From NCBI GenBank assembly GCA_903882825.1, contig CAIRYL010000006.1, positions 1-14,268 of the forward strand: a stretch of 14,268 nucleotides of DNA, read 5' to 3'. This DNA is from an uncultured Candidatus Peregrinibacteria bacterium. Lineage in GTDB: Bacteria > Patescibacteriota > Gracilibacteria > CAIRYL01. Below are positions 7,201 to 14,268 of the stretch, one piece after another (within the stretch, counting starts at the first letter, position 1; every line of letters begins with the position of its first letter). Both the position numbers and the translations under genes were made by a program. The notes under the pieces were generated by a model. It had not been told where the DNA came from. It did not search any database and saw nothing but the letters and a program-made list of their open reading frames with translations.

Positions 7201-7944
7201 TTAAATTTCTACTTCTTCGTCAAAAAATCGGATTTCTACATCAGGAAAGTTTTTTTGAAGAACTTCTCCAAGTCTTTGTATTCCAAGGCGTTCAGTGGCG
7301 AAATGTCCTCCAGCAACAAAATTAAGACCTCGTTCTTTTAAATGATGGTATGCGGATTCTTTTAATTCTCCAAATACGAATGTATCTGCTCCCAAAGACA
7401 TTGCATATTGGGAATAATCGGAAGCCCCACCAGAAATAATGGCAACCCGTTGCACAAATGCGGTTCCAAAGTTTTCTGCAAAAGGTGCTTTTGTTCCGAG
7501 TGATTCTTCTACTAATCGTATAAAAGCAGGAAATTCCATTTTTTGTGAGAGATCACCAATCCATCCGATATCACATTTTTCAATATTTTCTAATCCTAAT
7601 AATTCTGCGATAGCGATATTATTTCCCACCAATTCATGAGCATCTAAAGGAAGATGAAATCCTGCTAATCCTATATTTTTTTCTAAAAGAATACGGAGTC
7701 TTCCGGCGAGAATATCATCAATGCGATCTATGGTTCCAAAAATAAGACCATGATGAACGAGACACAGATCGGCATTCCAATGAGAGGCTTCTTGTAAAAA
7801 TGCTTTTGATGCCGAAACCCCTAGCGCTATACGAAATACTTCTGTTTTTCCAGGAACCTGCACCCCATTATGACAGTGGTCTTCATATTCATGTGTTCGT
7901 AAAAGAGACTGGCAGAAAGAGATAATATGAGTACTAGAAGGCAT
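7201..7944 (-). CDS. Nif3-like dinuclear metal-centre protein (YbgI/DUF34 family)
   Basis: This 247-residue protein matches the Nif3/YbgI family in length and motifs. NGVQVPG (26-32) corresponds to the N-terminal NGLQV block, LVHHGLIFG (62-70) supplies H64 and H65, HLPLDAH (97-103) supplies D101, and AGGHFATERLG (211-221) supplies H214 and E218. Together these form the two-metal site of the toroidal hexamer. The biochemical role of the family is unsettled; members are often labelled GTP cyclohydrolase I type 2, which should not be taken as established. The gene is transcribed leftward from a promoter shared with recR through a long palindrome, and ends 3 bp from the ilvD stop. The start at 7944 fits a predicted transcription start near 7967. 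No Shine-Dalgarno is present. Confidence 0.88.
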   Translation of the reverse strand: MPSSTHIISFCQSLLRTHEYEDHCHNGVQVPGKTEVFRIALGVSASKAFLQEASHWNADLCLVHHGLIFGTIDRIDDILAGRLRILLEKNIGLAGFHLPLDAHELVGNNIAIAELLGLENIEKCDIGWIGDLSQKMEFPAFIRLVEESLGTKAPFAENFGTAFVQRVAIISGGASDYSQYAMSLGADTFVFGELKESAYHHLKERGLNFVAGGHFATERLGIQRLGEVLQKNFPDVEIRFFDEEVEI

Positions 7945-7946
7945 AT

Positions 7947-7979
7947 TTGAGAATTTAAAAGGAAATTGTTATGATCATA
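7947..7979. promoter_or_regulatory. Overlapping divergent promoters for recR (+) and nif3-like gene (-)
   Basis: For recR, TTGAGA (7947-7952), a 17-bp spacer and TATGAT (7970-7975) make a good promoter with a start near 7982 and a leader of about 20 nucleotides. On the opposite strand TATGAT is repeated exactly (7979-7974), with only a poor -35 (TAGTTT near 8002-7997). The two -10 boxes overlap by two bases, so polymerase could occupy only one direction at a time, making recR and nif3-like transcription mutually exclusive on a single DNA copy. That consequence is an inference. Confidence 0.6.
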
Positions 7980-7995
7980 GCAATTTCCTTTTAAA
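7954..7995. repeat. 42-bp near-perfect palindrome in the nif3/recR divergent promoter
   Basis: The left arm TTTAAAAGGAAATTG (7954-7968) and right arm CAATTTCCTTTTAAA (7981-7995) are exact reverse complements of 15 bases. Between them lies the perfect palindrome TATGATCATA (7970-7979), flanked by a single non-matching base on each side (T7969 and G7980, which could pair as U-G in RNA). It fills most of the gap between two diverging genes and contains both -10 boxes, so an operator for a dimeric regulator, or simply symmetric promoters, fits better than a terminator. Confidence 0.85.
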
Positions 7996-8001
7996 AAAAC
8001 T

Positions 8002-8619
8002 ATGCATTCATCTCTTCCAAAAAGCATTCAAGATCTTGTTGAATATTTTTCAAGACTTCCTGGTATTGGTCCAAAAAGTGCTACTCGACATGTATTTTAT
8101 TTATTGCAATCTTCTCGTTATTTTCAAGAACAATTTGGAACAGCTTTATTACGTCTTTCCGACAATATTCAACATTGTAAATACTGTTTTCATTTCGCAG
8201 ACGAAGACGTATGTTCCATTTGTTCTAATCCAAAAAGAGAACAGGAAAAATTATGCATTGTAGAAACTTCCGTAGATATTTTAGCGATTGAAAAAACAAA
8301 CGCATTTCGAGGACGATATTTTGTTTTAGGTGGCGTTTTATCTCCTATGAATGGAATTGGACCGCAAGATATTCGAATTTCATCACTGTTACAAATTTTA
8401 GAAAAGAGCGAAACAGAAGCCATTCAAGAAATTATTTTAGCACTTCCTTCGACAATGGAAGGAGAAGCAACTGCTCATTATCTTTTTCAAAAAATTTCAA
8501 ATCTTTCTGATAATAAAAAAATTTCTCGTATTGCAAGAGGTATTCCGCTGGGAAGCGAAATACAATATGCGGATGAAAATACCCTTGCCAGAGCCTTTGA
8601 GGGAAGACAAATATTCTAA
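8002..8619 (+). CDS. recR: Recombination mediator protein RecR
   Basis: This 205-residue protein is the normal RecR size. Residues 10-30 (LVEYFSRLPGIGPKSATR) form the helix-hairpin-helix. C59, C62, C71 and C74 make the zinc finger. LCIVETSVDILAIE (84-97) begins the Toprim domain, with GRYFVLGGVLSPMNGIGP (104-121) as its second hallmark, and the C-terminal block IPLGSEIQYADENTLARAFEGR (181-202) is the family's ending. RecR works with RecO (and RecF) to load RecA on gapped DNA. Often recR follows dnaX and ybaB; here it is alone, transcribed from the palindromic divergent promoter and ending 4 bp from the convergent glutamate dehydrogenase gene. No ribosome binding site is seen before the ATG. 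Confidence 0.95.
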   Translation: MHSSLPKSIQDLVEYFSRLPGIGPKSATRHVFYLLQSSRYFQEQFGTALLRLSDNIQHCKYCFHFADEDVCSICSNPKREQEKLCIVETSVDILAIEKTNAFRGRYFVLGGVLSPMNGIGPQDIRISSLLQILEKSETEAIQEIILALPSTMEGEATAHYLFQKISNLSDNKKISRIARGIPLGSEIQYADENTLARAFEGRQIF

Positions 8620-8623
8620 AAAT

Positions 8624-9910
8624 TTATACTCTTCCTCGAAATTTTAGAGCTTCTAAAATTCTTCTGACCACTAACACAAAGGCAGCTTTTCGGTATGATA
8701 TTTTTTGAATTTGTGCAAATTCTACAATATCGTGGAATGCACTGAGCATTATTTTTTTCAGTTTTTCTTTTACCTCTTCTTCAGTCCAATAGTAATTGGC
8801 AAGATTTTGAACCCATTCAAAATATGAAACCGTTACTCCTCCTGCATTCGCCAAAACATCTGGGATTACTAAAATTCCTTTTTCTTCTAAAATTACGTCT
8901 GCTTCAGGAGTAGTAGGACCATTTGCCAATTCTAAAATAATTTTTGCTTTTATGTTTCCAGCATTCCCTTCATGAATTTGCCGATCCAGTGCAGCAGGAA
9001 TTAAAATATCACATTCGCATTCCAATAATTCTTCATTGGTCATTATTTGTACTCCATCTGCCATAAGTTTTTTGGCATCGCAAATATTTCCTTCACAATA
9101 AATATGATGGAGCCCTCCTTTTTCATGTTTTTGCGTTGCTATTTGTTGAGGATCGAGTCCATTTGGCGCATACAGTGCTCCATGAGAATCTGAAACTCCT
9201 ACAATTTTGTATCCCAAAGAATGTAAAATATTGGCAACATGAAGCCCAGCATTTCCAAATCCCTGAATGGCAACTTTCATTCCTTCGGGTGTTCCATTTT
9301 GAATTTTTATCAGTTCTTCTAAAACATACACACCTCCTTGTGCGGTTGCTGTTCCTCTTCCCAAACTTCCACCCAATGCCAAAGGTTTTCCCGTAATAAA
9401 CCCAGGAGCACTTTTTCCATGAATTTTCTCAAATTCATCCATCATAATTCCCATAATTTCAGGGTTGGTATACACGTCCGGAGCAGGGATATCTTTTTCA
9501 GGACCTACAAAATCTGCCATAGCACGAACCCATCCACGAGAAATTTCAGAAATTTCTCGATCAGAAAGTATTTTTGGATTACATTGTACCCCACCTTTTC
9601 CTCCTCCGAGTGGAATATTTACCACAGCACATTTAATAGACATGAGTGCTGCCAGTGCCTTTACTTCTTCAATATCTGCTTCGGGGTGAAATCTGATTCC
9701 GCCTTTATATGGACCACGAGCATTAGAGAATTGTACTCGATATGCTTTAAATTTTTTTTCGTGTGTATCATCTCCAATAATGGAAATTTCTTTTTCCAGA
9801 ATTCGATTTGGCGTCTGTAAAATTTTTAATTCTTTACTGGAAAGCCCTAAAATTTTTGAGGCGTTCTCTAAAATTTCTAAATAATTTTGGAAAGGATTTT
9901 TTTGGGACAT
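8624..9910 (-). CDS. Glutamate dehydrogenase (Glu/Leu/Phe/Val dehydrogenase family)
   Basis: This protein has 428 residues from the ATG at 9910 (MSQKNPF). The frame is open to an ATG at 9982, but the extra 24 residues are Phe/Lys-rich translation of A/T runs and would overlap the divergent gene. Motifs are typical of the hexameric enzyme: GPYKGGIRFHP with K69, PLGGGKGG with K105 (catalytic region), the IPAPDVYTNP segment with catalytic D145, and the Rossmann motif GFGNAG (217-222). It interconverts glutamate and 2-oxoglutarate plus ammonia in the cytosol. The cofactor (NAD or NADP) cannot be read safely, so the gene symbol (gdhA, gudB or rocG) is left open. The enzyme could supply amino groups for the aminotransferase and amino-acid genes nearby, or burn glutamate. 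A TAGAAT box at 9938-9933 is a possible -10. Confidence 0.93.
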   Translation of the reverse strand: MSQKNPFQNYLEILENASKILGLSSKELKILQTPNRILEKEISIIGDDTHEKKFKAYRVQFSNARGPYKGGIRFHPEADIEEVKALAALMSIKCAVVNIPLGGGKGGVQCNPKILSDREISEISRGWVRAMADFVGPEKDIPAPDVYTNPEIMGIMMDEFEKIHGKSAPGFITGKPLALGGSLGRGTATAQGGVYVLEELIKIQNGTPEGMKVAIQGFGNAGLHVANILHSLGYKIVGVSDSHGALYAPNGLDPQQIATQKHEKGGLHHIYCEGNICDAKKLMADGVQIMTNEELLECECDILIPAALDRQIHEGNAGNIKAKIILELANGPTTPEADVILEEKGILVIPDVLANAGGVTVSYFEWVQNLANYYWTEEEVKEKLKKIMLSAFHDIVEFAQIQKISYRKAAFVLVVRRILEALKFRGRV

Positions 9911-10034
9911 AAAAAAAGAAAAAAGCACACCCATTCTAAATGAATTTTTAAAAAAGAATAAAGGTTTTTTAAAAAAATACATGCTTCACGATTTTGTTTT
10001 TTTATGTAAAATAAAAATATCTCTTATTTTTTTT
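9911..10034. promoter_or_regulatory. Divergent promoter region between glutamate dehydrogenase and aroQ-trpE
   Basis: These 124 bp separate the chosen starts of two diverging genes. Rightward, TTCACG (9985-9990), a 16-bp spacer and TAAAAT (10007-10012) would start transcription near 10019, which supports the start at 10035. Leftward, TAGAAT (9938-9933) is a good -10 with no clear -35 and would start near 9926. The predicted aroQ-trpE leader of about 16 nucleotides leaves no room for a leader peptide, T-box or tryptophan attenuator. Confidence 0.45.
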
Positions 10035-11651
10035 ATGGATATTGCAGATATTCGCCTAAAAATTGATTCAATAGATGAAAAAATTTTTGAAGCTATTGCG
10101 CAAAGGCTAAAATTAGTAGAAGCAGTAGTAGAATGGAAAAAAAACAATAAAATGCCTATTTTTGATGCTGATCGAGAAAAAAAAATTATCGCTGAAAAGA
10201 GGGAATTAGCAGAAAATCTTGGAATTTCGCCAGATATGGTAGAAGAAATTTTACGTTCTATCATCGCAGAATCGCATACACGAGAAAAACAGTTTCTTTC
10301 TGGTGATAATACTTCTCCCAAAAAAATTAGAAAAAAACAGATTACGACCACACTTTCTCTTCTCGAAATTTTTCAAAGAATATCAGAATATGATACGGAT
10401 GTATTTTTTTTAGAATCCCTTGGCGAAGATGAATGGAGTGAATATTCTATGATAGGATTTGCACCAAAACATATTTTTGCAGGACGAGGAAATGAAATTT
10501 TTCAGGATGGAGTTTCTCTTGGTGTGCACGATAATCCATTAGATTGGCTTGAAAAAGAATTTCTTCCGTACCAGAACCTTATTCCTGGAATATTGAGAAA
10601 TGGTTTTATGGGCGGAATGGTGGGATATCTTTCGTTTGAAGCAATACAATATTGGGAAAAAATAAATCTTTCTTCTCATTCAGATTTTTATGATTTTGAA
10701 TATGGGCTTTTTTTAGACACGCTTATTTACAATAGAAAAACAGAAACGCTCGAATATATTTTTTTAGAAGAAGACAGAAGTCAAATAATTGAGGATTTTT
10801 TGCAAGATTCTCCAAAACCATTTTTACCGTTTTCAGGAAACCAAGAAATTTCAAATTTTTCAGATGAAGAAATAGAAGAAGCGATAAAAGAATGCAAAAA
10901 TCATATCGTTGCTGGAAATATTTTTCAAATTGTTCCTTCTCGGCGTTTTTCATATACGTGTAGCGGAAATCCGCTTCATTTATACTGGCAATTACGAGAA
11001 ACAAATCCTTCCCCGAATATGTTTTTTCTCCGATTTCAAAACCGTCACCTTATTGGATCTTCACCAGAAATGGTAGGAAAAACAGTAGGAAAAAGAATTG
11101 AAACGTATCCCATTGCTGGAACGAGAAGTAGGGGAGAAACACCTCAAGAAGATGCTCAAAAGTCTGCAGAACTTCTTTCTGACCCAAAAGAAATTGCAGA
11201 ACACCTGATGTTGGTGGACATGGCACGAAATGATTTAGGAAGAGTTTGCGATTTTGGAAGTGTAAAAGTGGAATCTATAATGGCACTTAAAAAATATTCG
11301 GTAGTGCAACATCTTGTTTCTACCGTTACTGGACGCATAAAAGACGGAATTTCTTCTTTTCGTGCAGTACTTTCTAATTTTCCAATGGGAACGGTTTGCG
11401 GTGCTCCACGAATAGAAGCACTCAAAATTCTTCAAAAAATAGAAAAAACACCACGTGGACCGTATTCTGGTGCGGTAGGGTTTTGGAGTGTAACGGGAGA
11501 TGTCACATTAGCACTCGCTATTCGAGCTTTCTTTTTGGTGAAAGAAAATGGATTTTCACAGGCTGGAGCAGGAATTGTATACGACTCAATTCCTCTGTAT
11601 GAAAGGAATGAAATAGAAAAAAAATCAAGAAATATTCGGGATTTACTCTAA
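10035..11651 (+). CDS. Chorismate mutase (AroQ)-anthranilate synthase component I (TrpE) fusion
   Basis: This 538-residue protein is read from the ATG at 10035, where MDIADIR begins a typical AroQ helix. An upstream ATG at 9981 would add 18 hydrophobic residues and overlap the promoter. Residues 1-90 are an AroQ chorismate mutase: R7, R24, K35, D44, R47, E48, S80 and E84 fall at exactly the spacing of E. coli R11, R28, K39, D48, R51, E52, S84 and Q88. A basic linker (about 93-103) leads to a chorismate-using enzyme. FLES (125-128) matches the LLES tryptophan-feedback motif, PIAGTRSRG (359-367) has the alanine of TrpE where PabB usually has lysine, and EHLMLVDMARNDLG, GTVCGAPR and AGAGIVYDS complete the fold. 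It should make anthranilate with a TrpG partner that is not in the window. Its stop is 1 bp from the guaA stop. Confidence 0.9.
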   Translation: MDIADIRLKIDSIDEKIFEAIAQRLKLVEAVVEWKKNNKMPIFDADREKKIIAEKRELAENLGISPDMVEEILRSIIAESHTREKQFLSGDNTSPKKIRKKQITTTLSLLEIFQRISEYDTDVFFLESLGEDEWSEYSMIGFAPKHIFAGRGNEIFQDGVSLGVHDNPLDWLEKEFLPYQNLIPGILRNGFMGGMVGYLSFEAIQYWEKINLSSHSDFYDFEYGLFLDTLIYNRKTETLEYIFLEEDRSQIIEDFLQDSPKPFLPFSGNQEISNFSDEEIEEAIKECKNHIVAGNIFQIVPSRRFSYTCSGNPLHLYWQLRETNPSPNMFFLRFQNRHLIGSSPEMVGKTVGKRIETYPIAGTRSRGETPQEDAQKSAELLSDPKEIAEHLMLVDMARNDLGRVCDFGSVKVESIMALKKYSVVQHLVSTVTGRIKDGISSFRAVLSNFPMGTVCGAPRIEALKILQKIEKTPRGPYSGAVGFWSVTGDVTLALAIRAFFLVKENGFSQAGAGIVYDSIPLYERNEIEKKSRNIRDLL

Positions 11652-11652
11652 T

Positions 11653-13503
11653 TTATTCCCATTCTATCGTTCCTGGTGGTTTACTCGTTAAATCATAAAA
11701 AATGTGTGAAATTTTCCCTTCGCATACATCTAAAATTTCCTGTGCCATTTTTTCTAAAAAAGAAAATGGAAGATCTGGTACATTTGCAGTCATGGCATTT
11801 TCGCTTTCAATAGGACGTAAAATAATGCTTTCGGTTCCATTTGTTCCAACAGGTACTAAAATAACGGGAAATTGCCAAATATTTTTCGTGATATCTCCAT
11901 TTTTTAAACAAATATCTCGTACAACAGCATCTGCTTTTTGCAGAACATGTATTCGATCTTTTGTAATCTCTGAAAAAGCTTGAAAAGAAATATCACTGAG
12001 ATTCCCTTTGAGGACGAATAAAACACGATTTAAAACTGGAAATTTATTGGGGATTTGTGTCGCCAGAGAGATGAGATGTTTCCATTTTTCTTCTTCTGAG
12101 TATTTTTTATGTTCTTCTGTAGAATTCATTTGTAAAACACATGGATGACGATAACTTCTCCCATCTCCTTGAACACCTACGGATTTAATGGGTAAAATTT
12201 TTGTACAAATAATTTCGGTATTTTCTTCGTCATGAAGAATACTCTTTTCAATCTTTTGAGCATTTGGTAAAAAATTTGGAGCATTGGCACATAAAATACG
12301 AACACCAAGCCCAGGACCTGGAAAAGGATGACGAGTAATAAGATTTTCTGGAAGTCCTAAAATACGTCCTACTATTCGTACTTCGTCTTTATAAAGCTCT
12401 GAAATCGGCTCTATTATTTTCCCTTCGGCAATCATCTTTGAAATTTTTGGAACACGATTGTGATGCGTTTTAATTTGGGAAGAATGTTTTGTAGAACCGC
12501 TTTCAATTGTATCTGGATAAATAGTTCCTTGTGCTAAAATCCATTCCTCAGGATTAAGAGACAACCGTTCACTTACTACATTTTGAACATCTAAAAAAGT
12601 GTCGCCAATAATTTTTCGTTTTGTTTCAGGATCAAAAACTCCTTCCAGTCGAGACAAAAATATATCTTGTGCTTCTTCAATATGAAGCCCTTCAAAACCC
12701 GCTTCTGCGAGCATTTTTTTTACCTCTTGCGCTTCATTTTTTCGCAGAAGCCCATGATCAATAAGACATCCAAAAACCCTCTCTTTCCCTAGTGCTTTTT
12801 TTAAAAGCGCAAAACACACACTCGAATCTACTCCTCCAGAAACCAGGAGAAATACTTTTTTCTCAAAACATTTTTTTTGAATTTTTTGAATTTCTTCTTC
12901 TATAAAATTTTCTAGTGACCATTCTGATTCTTGTTCACACAGTTCCACAAAATTCTTTAAAATAGTCATTCCATATTCGGAATGTGTTACTTCCGGATGA
13001 AATTGAACTCCAAAAATTTGTTTTTGAGAGTGTTCCATAGATGCTACCGTGCAGTCGGGAGTGGTTCCTGAAATTTGAAATCCTTCTGGTAAAACCGTTA
13101 CATGATCACCATGACTCATCCACATGGGTGAAAATGAAGGAAGTCCCTTAAAAATAGTATGCTTTTTTTCTGAAAAAATAGGAGAAAAATTTGATTTTCC
13201 AAACTCATGAATATCTCCACTTTGTACTATGCCTCCCAGTATTTTTGCAATAAGTTGATGCCCATAACAAATTCCTAAAATAGGAATACCCATTTCTAAA
13301 ATTTGGGGATCCACTTGTGGAGAATTTTCCTCAAAGACAGAATGTGGTCCTCCAGAAAAAATAATTCCGGTTGGATTTTTTTGTCGTAATTCTTCAAGGG
13401 AAATATCGTTTGAAACAATTTCTGAATATGCTTTGCATCTTCTTACACGATTTGCAATAAGATGCGCATATTGACCACCAAAATCAAAAACAACAAGAGC
13501 CAT
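11653..13503 (-). CDS. guaA: GMP synthase (glutamine-hydrolysing), long form
   Basis: This enzyme makes GMP from XMP, ATP and glutamine. The class I glutaminase domain occupies residues 1-190: SGGPHSVFEE, the nucleophile C79 in GICYGHQ, and H169/E171 in QFHPEVTHSEYG. The ATP pyrophosphatase domain follows with the PP-loop SGGVDSS (222-228), GTIYPDTIESG (326-336), HHNRV and RHPFPGPGLGVRI (391-403). The C-terminus ends SKPPGTIEWE, as in the family. At 616 residues it is about 90-105 longer than the common bacterial form (E. coli 525). The extra length lies after HPFPGPG: about 225 residues instead of about 125. This part includes LPIKSVGVQGDGRSY (437-451) followed by a second related unit (LQKADAVVRD to the end), the arrangement I recall from human GMP synthetase. 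No internal stop or frameshift is seen. Confidence 0.95.
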   Translation of the reverse strand: MALVVFDFGGQYAHLIANRVRRCKAYSEIVSNDISLEELRQKNPTGIIFSGGPHSVFEENSPQVDPQILEMGIPILGICYGHQLIAKILGGIVQSGDIHEFGKSNFSPIFSEKKHTIFKGLPSFSPMWMSHGDHVTVLPEGFQISGTTPDCTVASMEHSQKQIFGVQFHPEVTHSEYGMTILKNFVELCEQESEWSLENFIEEEIQKIQKKCFEKKVFLLVSGGVDSSVCFALLKKALGKERVFGCLIDHGLLRKNEAQEVKKMLAEAGFEGLHIEEAQDIFLSRLEGVFDPETKRKIIGDTFLDVQNVVSERLSLNPEEWILAQGTIYPDTIESGSTKHSSQIKTHHNRVPKISKMIAEGKIIEPISELYKDEVRIVGRILGLPENLITRHPFPGPGLGVRILCANAPNFLPNAQKIEKSILHDEENTEIICTKILPIKSVGVQGDGRSYRHPCVLQMNSTEEHKKYSEEEKWKHLISLATQIPNKFPVLNRVLFVLKGNLSDISFQAFSEITKDRIHVLQKADAVVRDICLKNGDITKNIWQFPVILVPVGTNGTESIILRPIESENAMTANVPDLPFSFLEKMAQEILDVCEGKISHIFYDLTSKPPGTIEWE

Positions 13504-13618
13504 GGAAAAAATGGAAATAAAAAAATCTTTTATAGATTACTGTTTTTTTTATAAAAATAATACTCGATTCTTTTTATGAATTGGGTATACTCATATTTGT
13601 TGTATATTTGTCTTCACT
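13504..13618. promoter_or_regulatory. Divergent promoter region between guaA and a membrane-protein gene
   Basis: In this 115-bp A/T-rich gap the rightward candidates are TTGGGT (13581-13586), a 16-bp spacer and TATATT (13603-13608), or a stand-alone TATACT (13586-13591) without a good -35. Leftward for guaA, TATAAA (13534-13529) is a plausible -10 with only a T-rich -35 region. No purine-riboswitch-like or other structured leader is apparent before guaA. Confidence 0.35.
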
Positions 13619-14268
13619 ATGTCATTTTTAAAAAAAATTTTTAAAAAAAAAGAGGATTCCTCTCAAATAGTTACAGAAAAACAAAAAATATTTATATTTT
13701 CTTGGTGGAAAATTTTTATAGGAGGAGCTTTTTTATTTTTAGGATTAATATTTTTAATACTCACTATTTGGCTTTACTTTTCTTCTTTTTCAAAATCAGT
13801 AGCTGGGATGCTTCCTTCAGAAAATTTAGCAATACTTTGGAAAACATCTACTGTTCATTTAGGGAATATTGCTCAAAATTTAGGATATGAAAAACTTCCA
13901 GAAGGTTTTGGGGAAGGAGAAGAAGAAAAAGGAATTGCGGTATATGCATTAGAAGGAATCCCAGTCCCCGTATTTTTCATTGCTACTGATCCATTTCATG
14001 CAGAATCTTGGAAAAATAAATTTCCAAAAAATTCCAAATCTCTTTTTTGTAATACTTCAGATTTGGGATTAGTATTTTGTACTCCTTCTCAAAAAATGTC
14101 ATTTTTACTCACTGAAGCGAAACAAAATAAAGAAAATTCTTTAAATACGGATGTCGCATTTTCTTCTTTTAAAACAAAACTTTTAACAGAGAAGGAATGG
14201 TTTTTTGGAAATACAAAAAATATAAAAATAGTATTTCCTGTCATTTTTAAAAAAATAATAGAAGGAAA
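13619..14268 (+). CDS. Single-pass membrane protein of unknown function, N-terminal part
   Basis: This open frame starts at ATG 13619 and runs off the right edge, giving about 216 residues. A lysine-rich cytoplasmic start (FLKKIFKKKED) is followed by one strong transmembrane helix (about residues 33-60: KIFIGGAFLFLGLIFLILTIWLY is its core region, with WW before it). The rest, about 155 residues, would lie outside the membrane. The segment just after the helix, VAGMLPSENLAILWKTS, resembles the opening of DUF3352-type proteins, but the match is from memory and weak. The later part alternates strand-like stretches with lysine-rich turns and has two cysteines (SLFCNTS, VFCTPS). It diverges from guaA. 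No Shine-Dalgarno precedes the ATG. Function unknown. Confidence 0.7.
   Translation, partial: MSFLKKIFKKKEDSSQIVTEKQKIFIFSWWKIFIGGAFLFLGLIFLILTIWLYFSSFSKSVAGMLPSENLAILWKTSTVHLGNIAQNLGYEKLPEGFGEGEEEKGIAVYALEGIPVPVFFIATDPFHAESWKNKFPKNSKSLFCNTSDLGLVFCTPSQKMSFLLTEAKQNKENSLNTDVAFSSFKTKLLTEKEWFFGNTKNIKIVFPVIFKKIIEG

Noticed and set aside
9911..10034. Overlapping long N-termini of glutamate dehydrogenase (to 9982) and aroQ-trpE (from 9981)
   Set aside because: The extensions are Phe/Lys/Ile-rich translations of A/T runs with no family match; internal ATGs at 9910 and 10035 align with the families and leave a promoter region.
10013..10034. Tryptophan attenuator or leader peptide before aroQ-trpE
   Set aside because: The predicted leader is about 16 nucleotides, with no Trp codons, no hairpin pair and no T-box features.
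11653..13503. Idea that the GuaA glutaminase domain serves as the missing TrpG partner for the neighbouring TrpE
   Set aside because: GuaA has its own complete synthetase half and is on the opposite strand; adjacency alone gives no support.

Overview
The window is AT-rich, compact and uses the standard bacterial code. TGA terminates two genes inside ATGA overlaps, and no recognised gene carries an in-frame TGA. Small intergenic gaps, U- or A-rich leaders without Shine-Dalgarno motifs and a scattered set of biosynthetic genes suggest a Patescibacteria (CPR) genome. The Peregrinibacteria/Gracilibacteria side that keeps the standard code is possible. This placement is an inference from style and gene content; there is no rRNA gene here to test it.

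Layout. Positions 1-3463 hold a leftward operon of three unrecognised exported proteins joined by ATGA overlaps, followed after 9 bp by the start of a fold-type IV PLP aminotransferase (IlvE/PabC/D-amino-acid type) cut by the window edge. A divergent promoter region (3464-3600) leads rightward to rpmH and rnpA, then a GH23 lytic transglycosylase with its own TATAAT promoter, then ilvD. From 7201 on, gene orientation alternates: nif3-like (-), recR (+), glutamate dehydrogenase (-), a chorismate mutase-anthranilate synthase I fusion (+), guaA (-) and a partial membrane protein (+). Convergent neighbours are separated by only 1-4 bp. Divergent neighbours share promoter regions of about 60-125 bp. 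No stretch longer than 300 bp lacks a gene, and I saw no tRNA, rRNA, CRISPR array or insertion sequence.

How the genes relate. rpmH and rnpA serve translation and tRNA maturation. ilvD (branched-chain amino acids), the aminotransferase, glutamate dehydrogenase (amino-group supply), the AroQ-TrpE fusion (chorismate branch point) and guaA (glutamine to GMP) form a loose nitrogen and amino-acid theme, but not one operon.

The points most worth a second look are the AroQ-TrpE fusion, a 616-residue GMP synthase with the enlarged dimerisation region seen in the human enzyme, a 42-bp palindrome carrying both -10 boxes of the nif3/recR divergent promoter, and the operon of unknown exported proteins.
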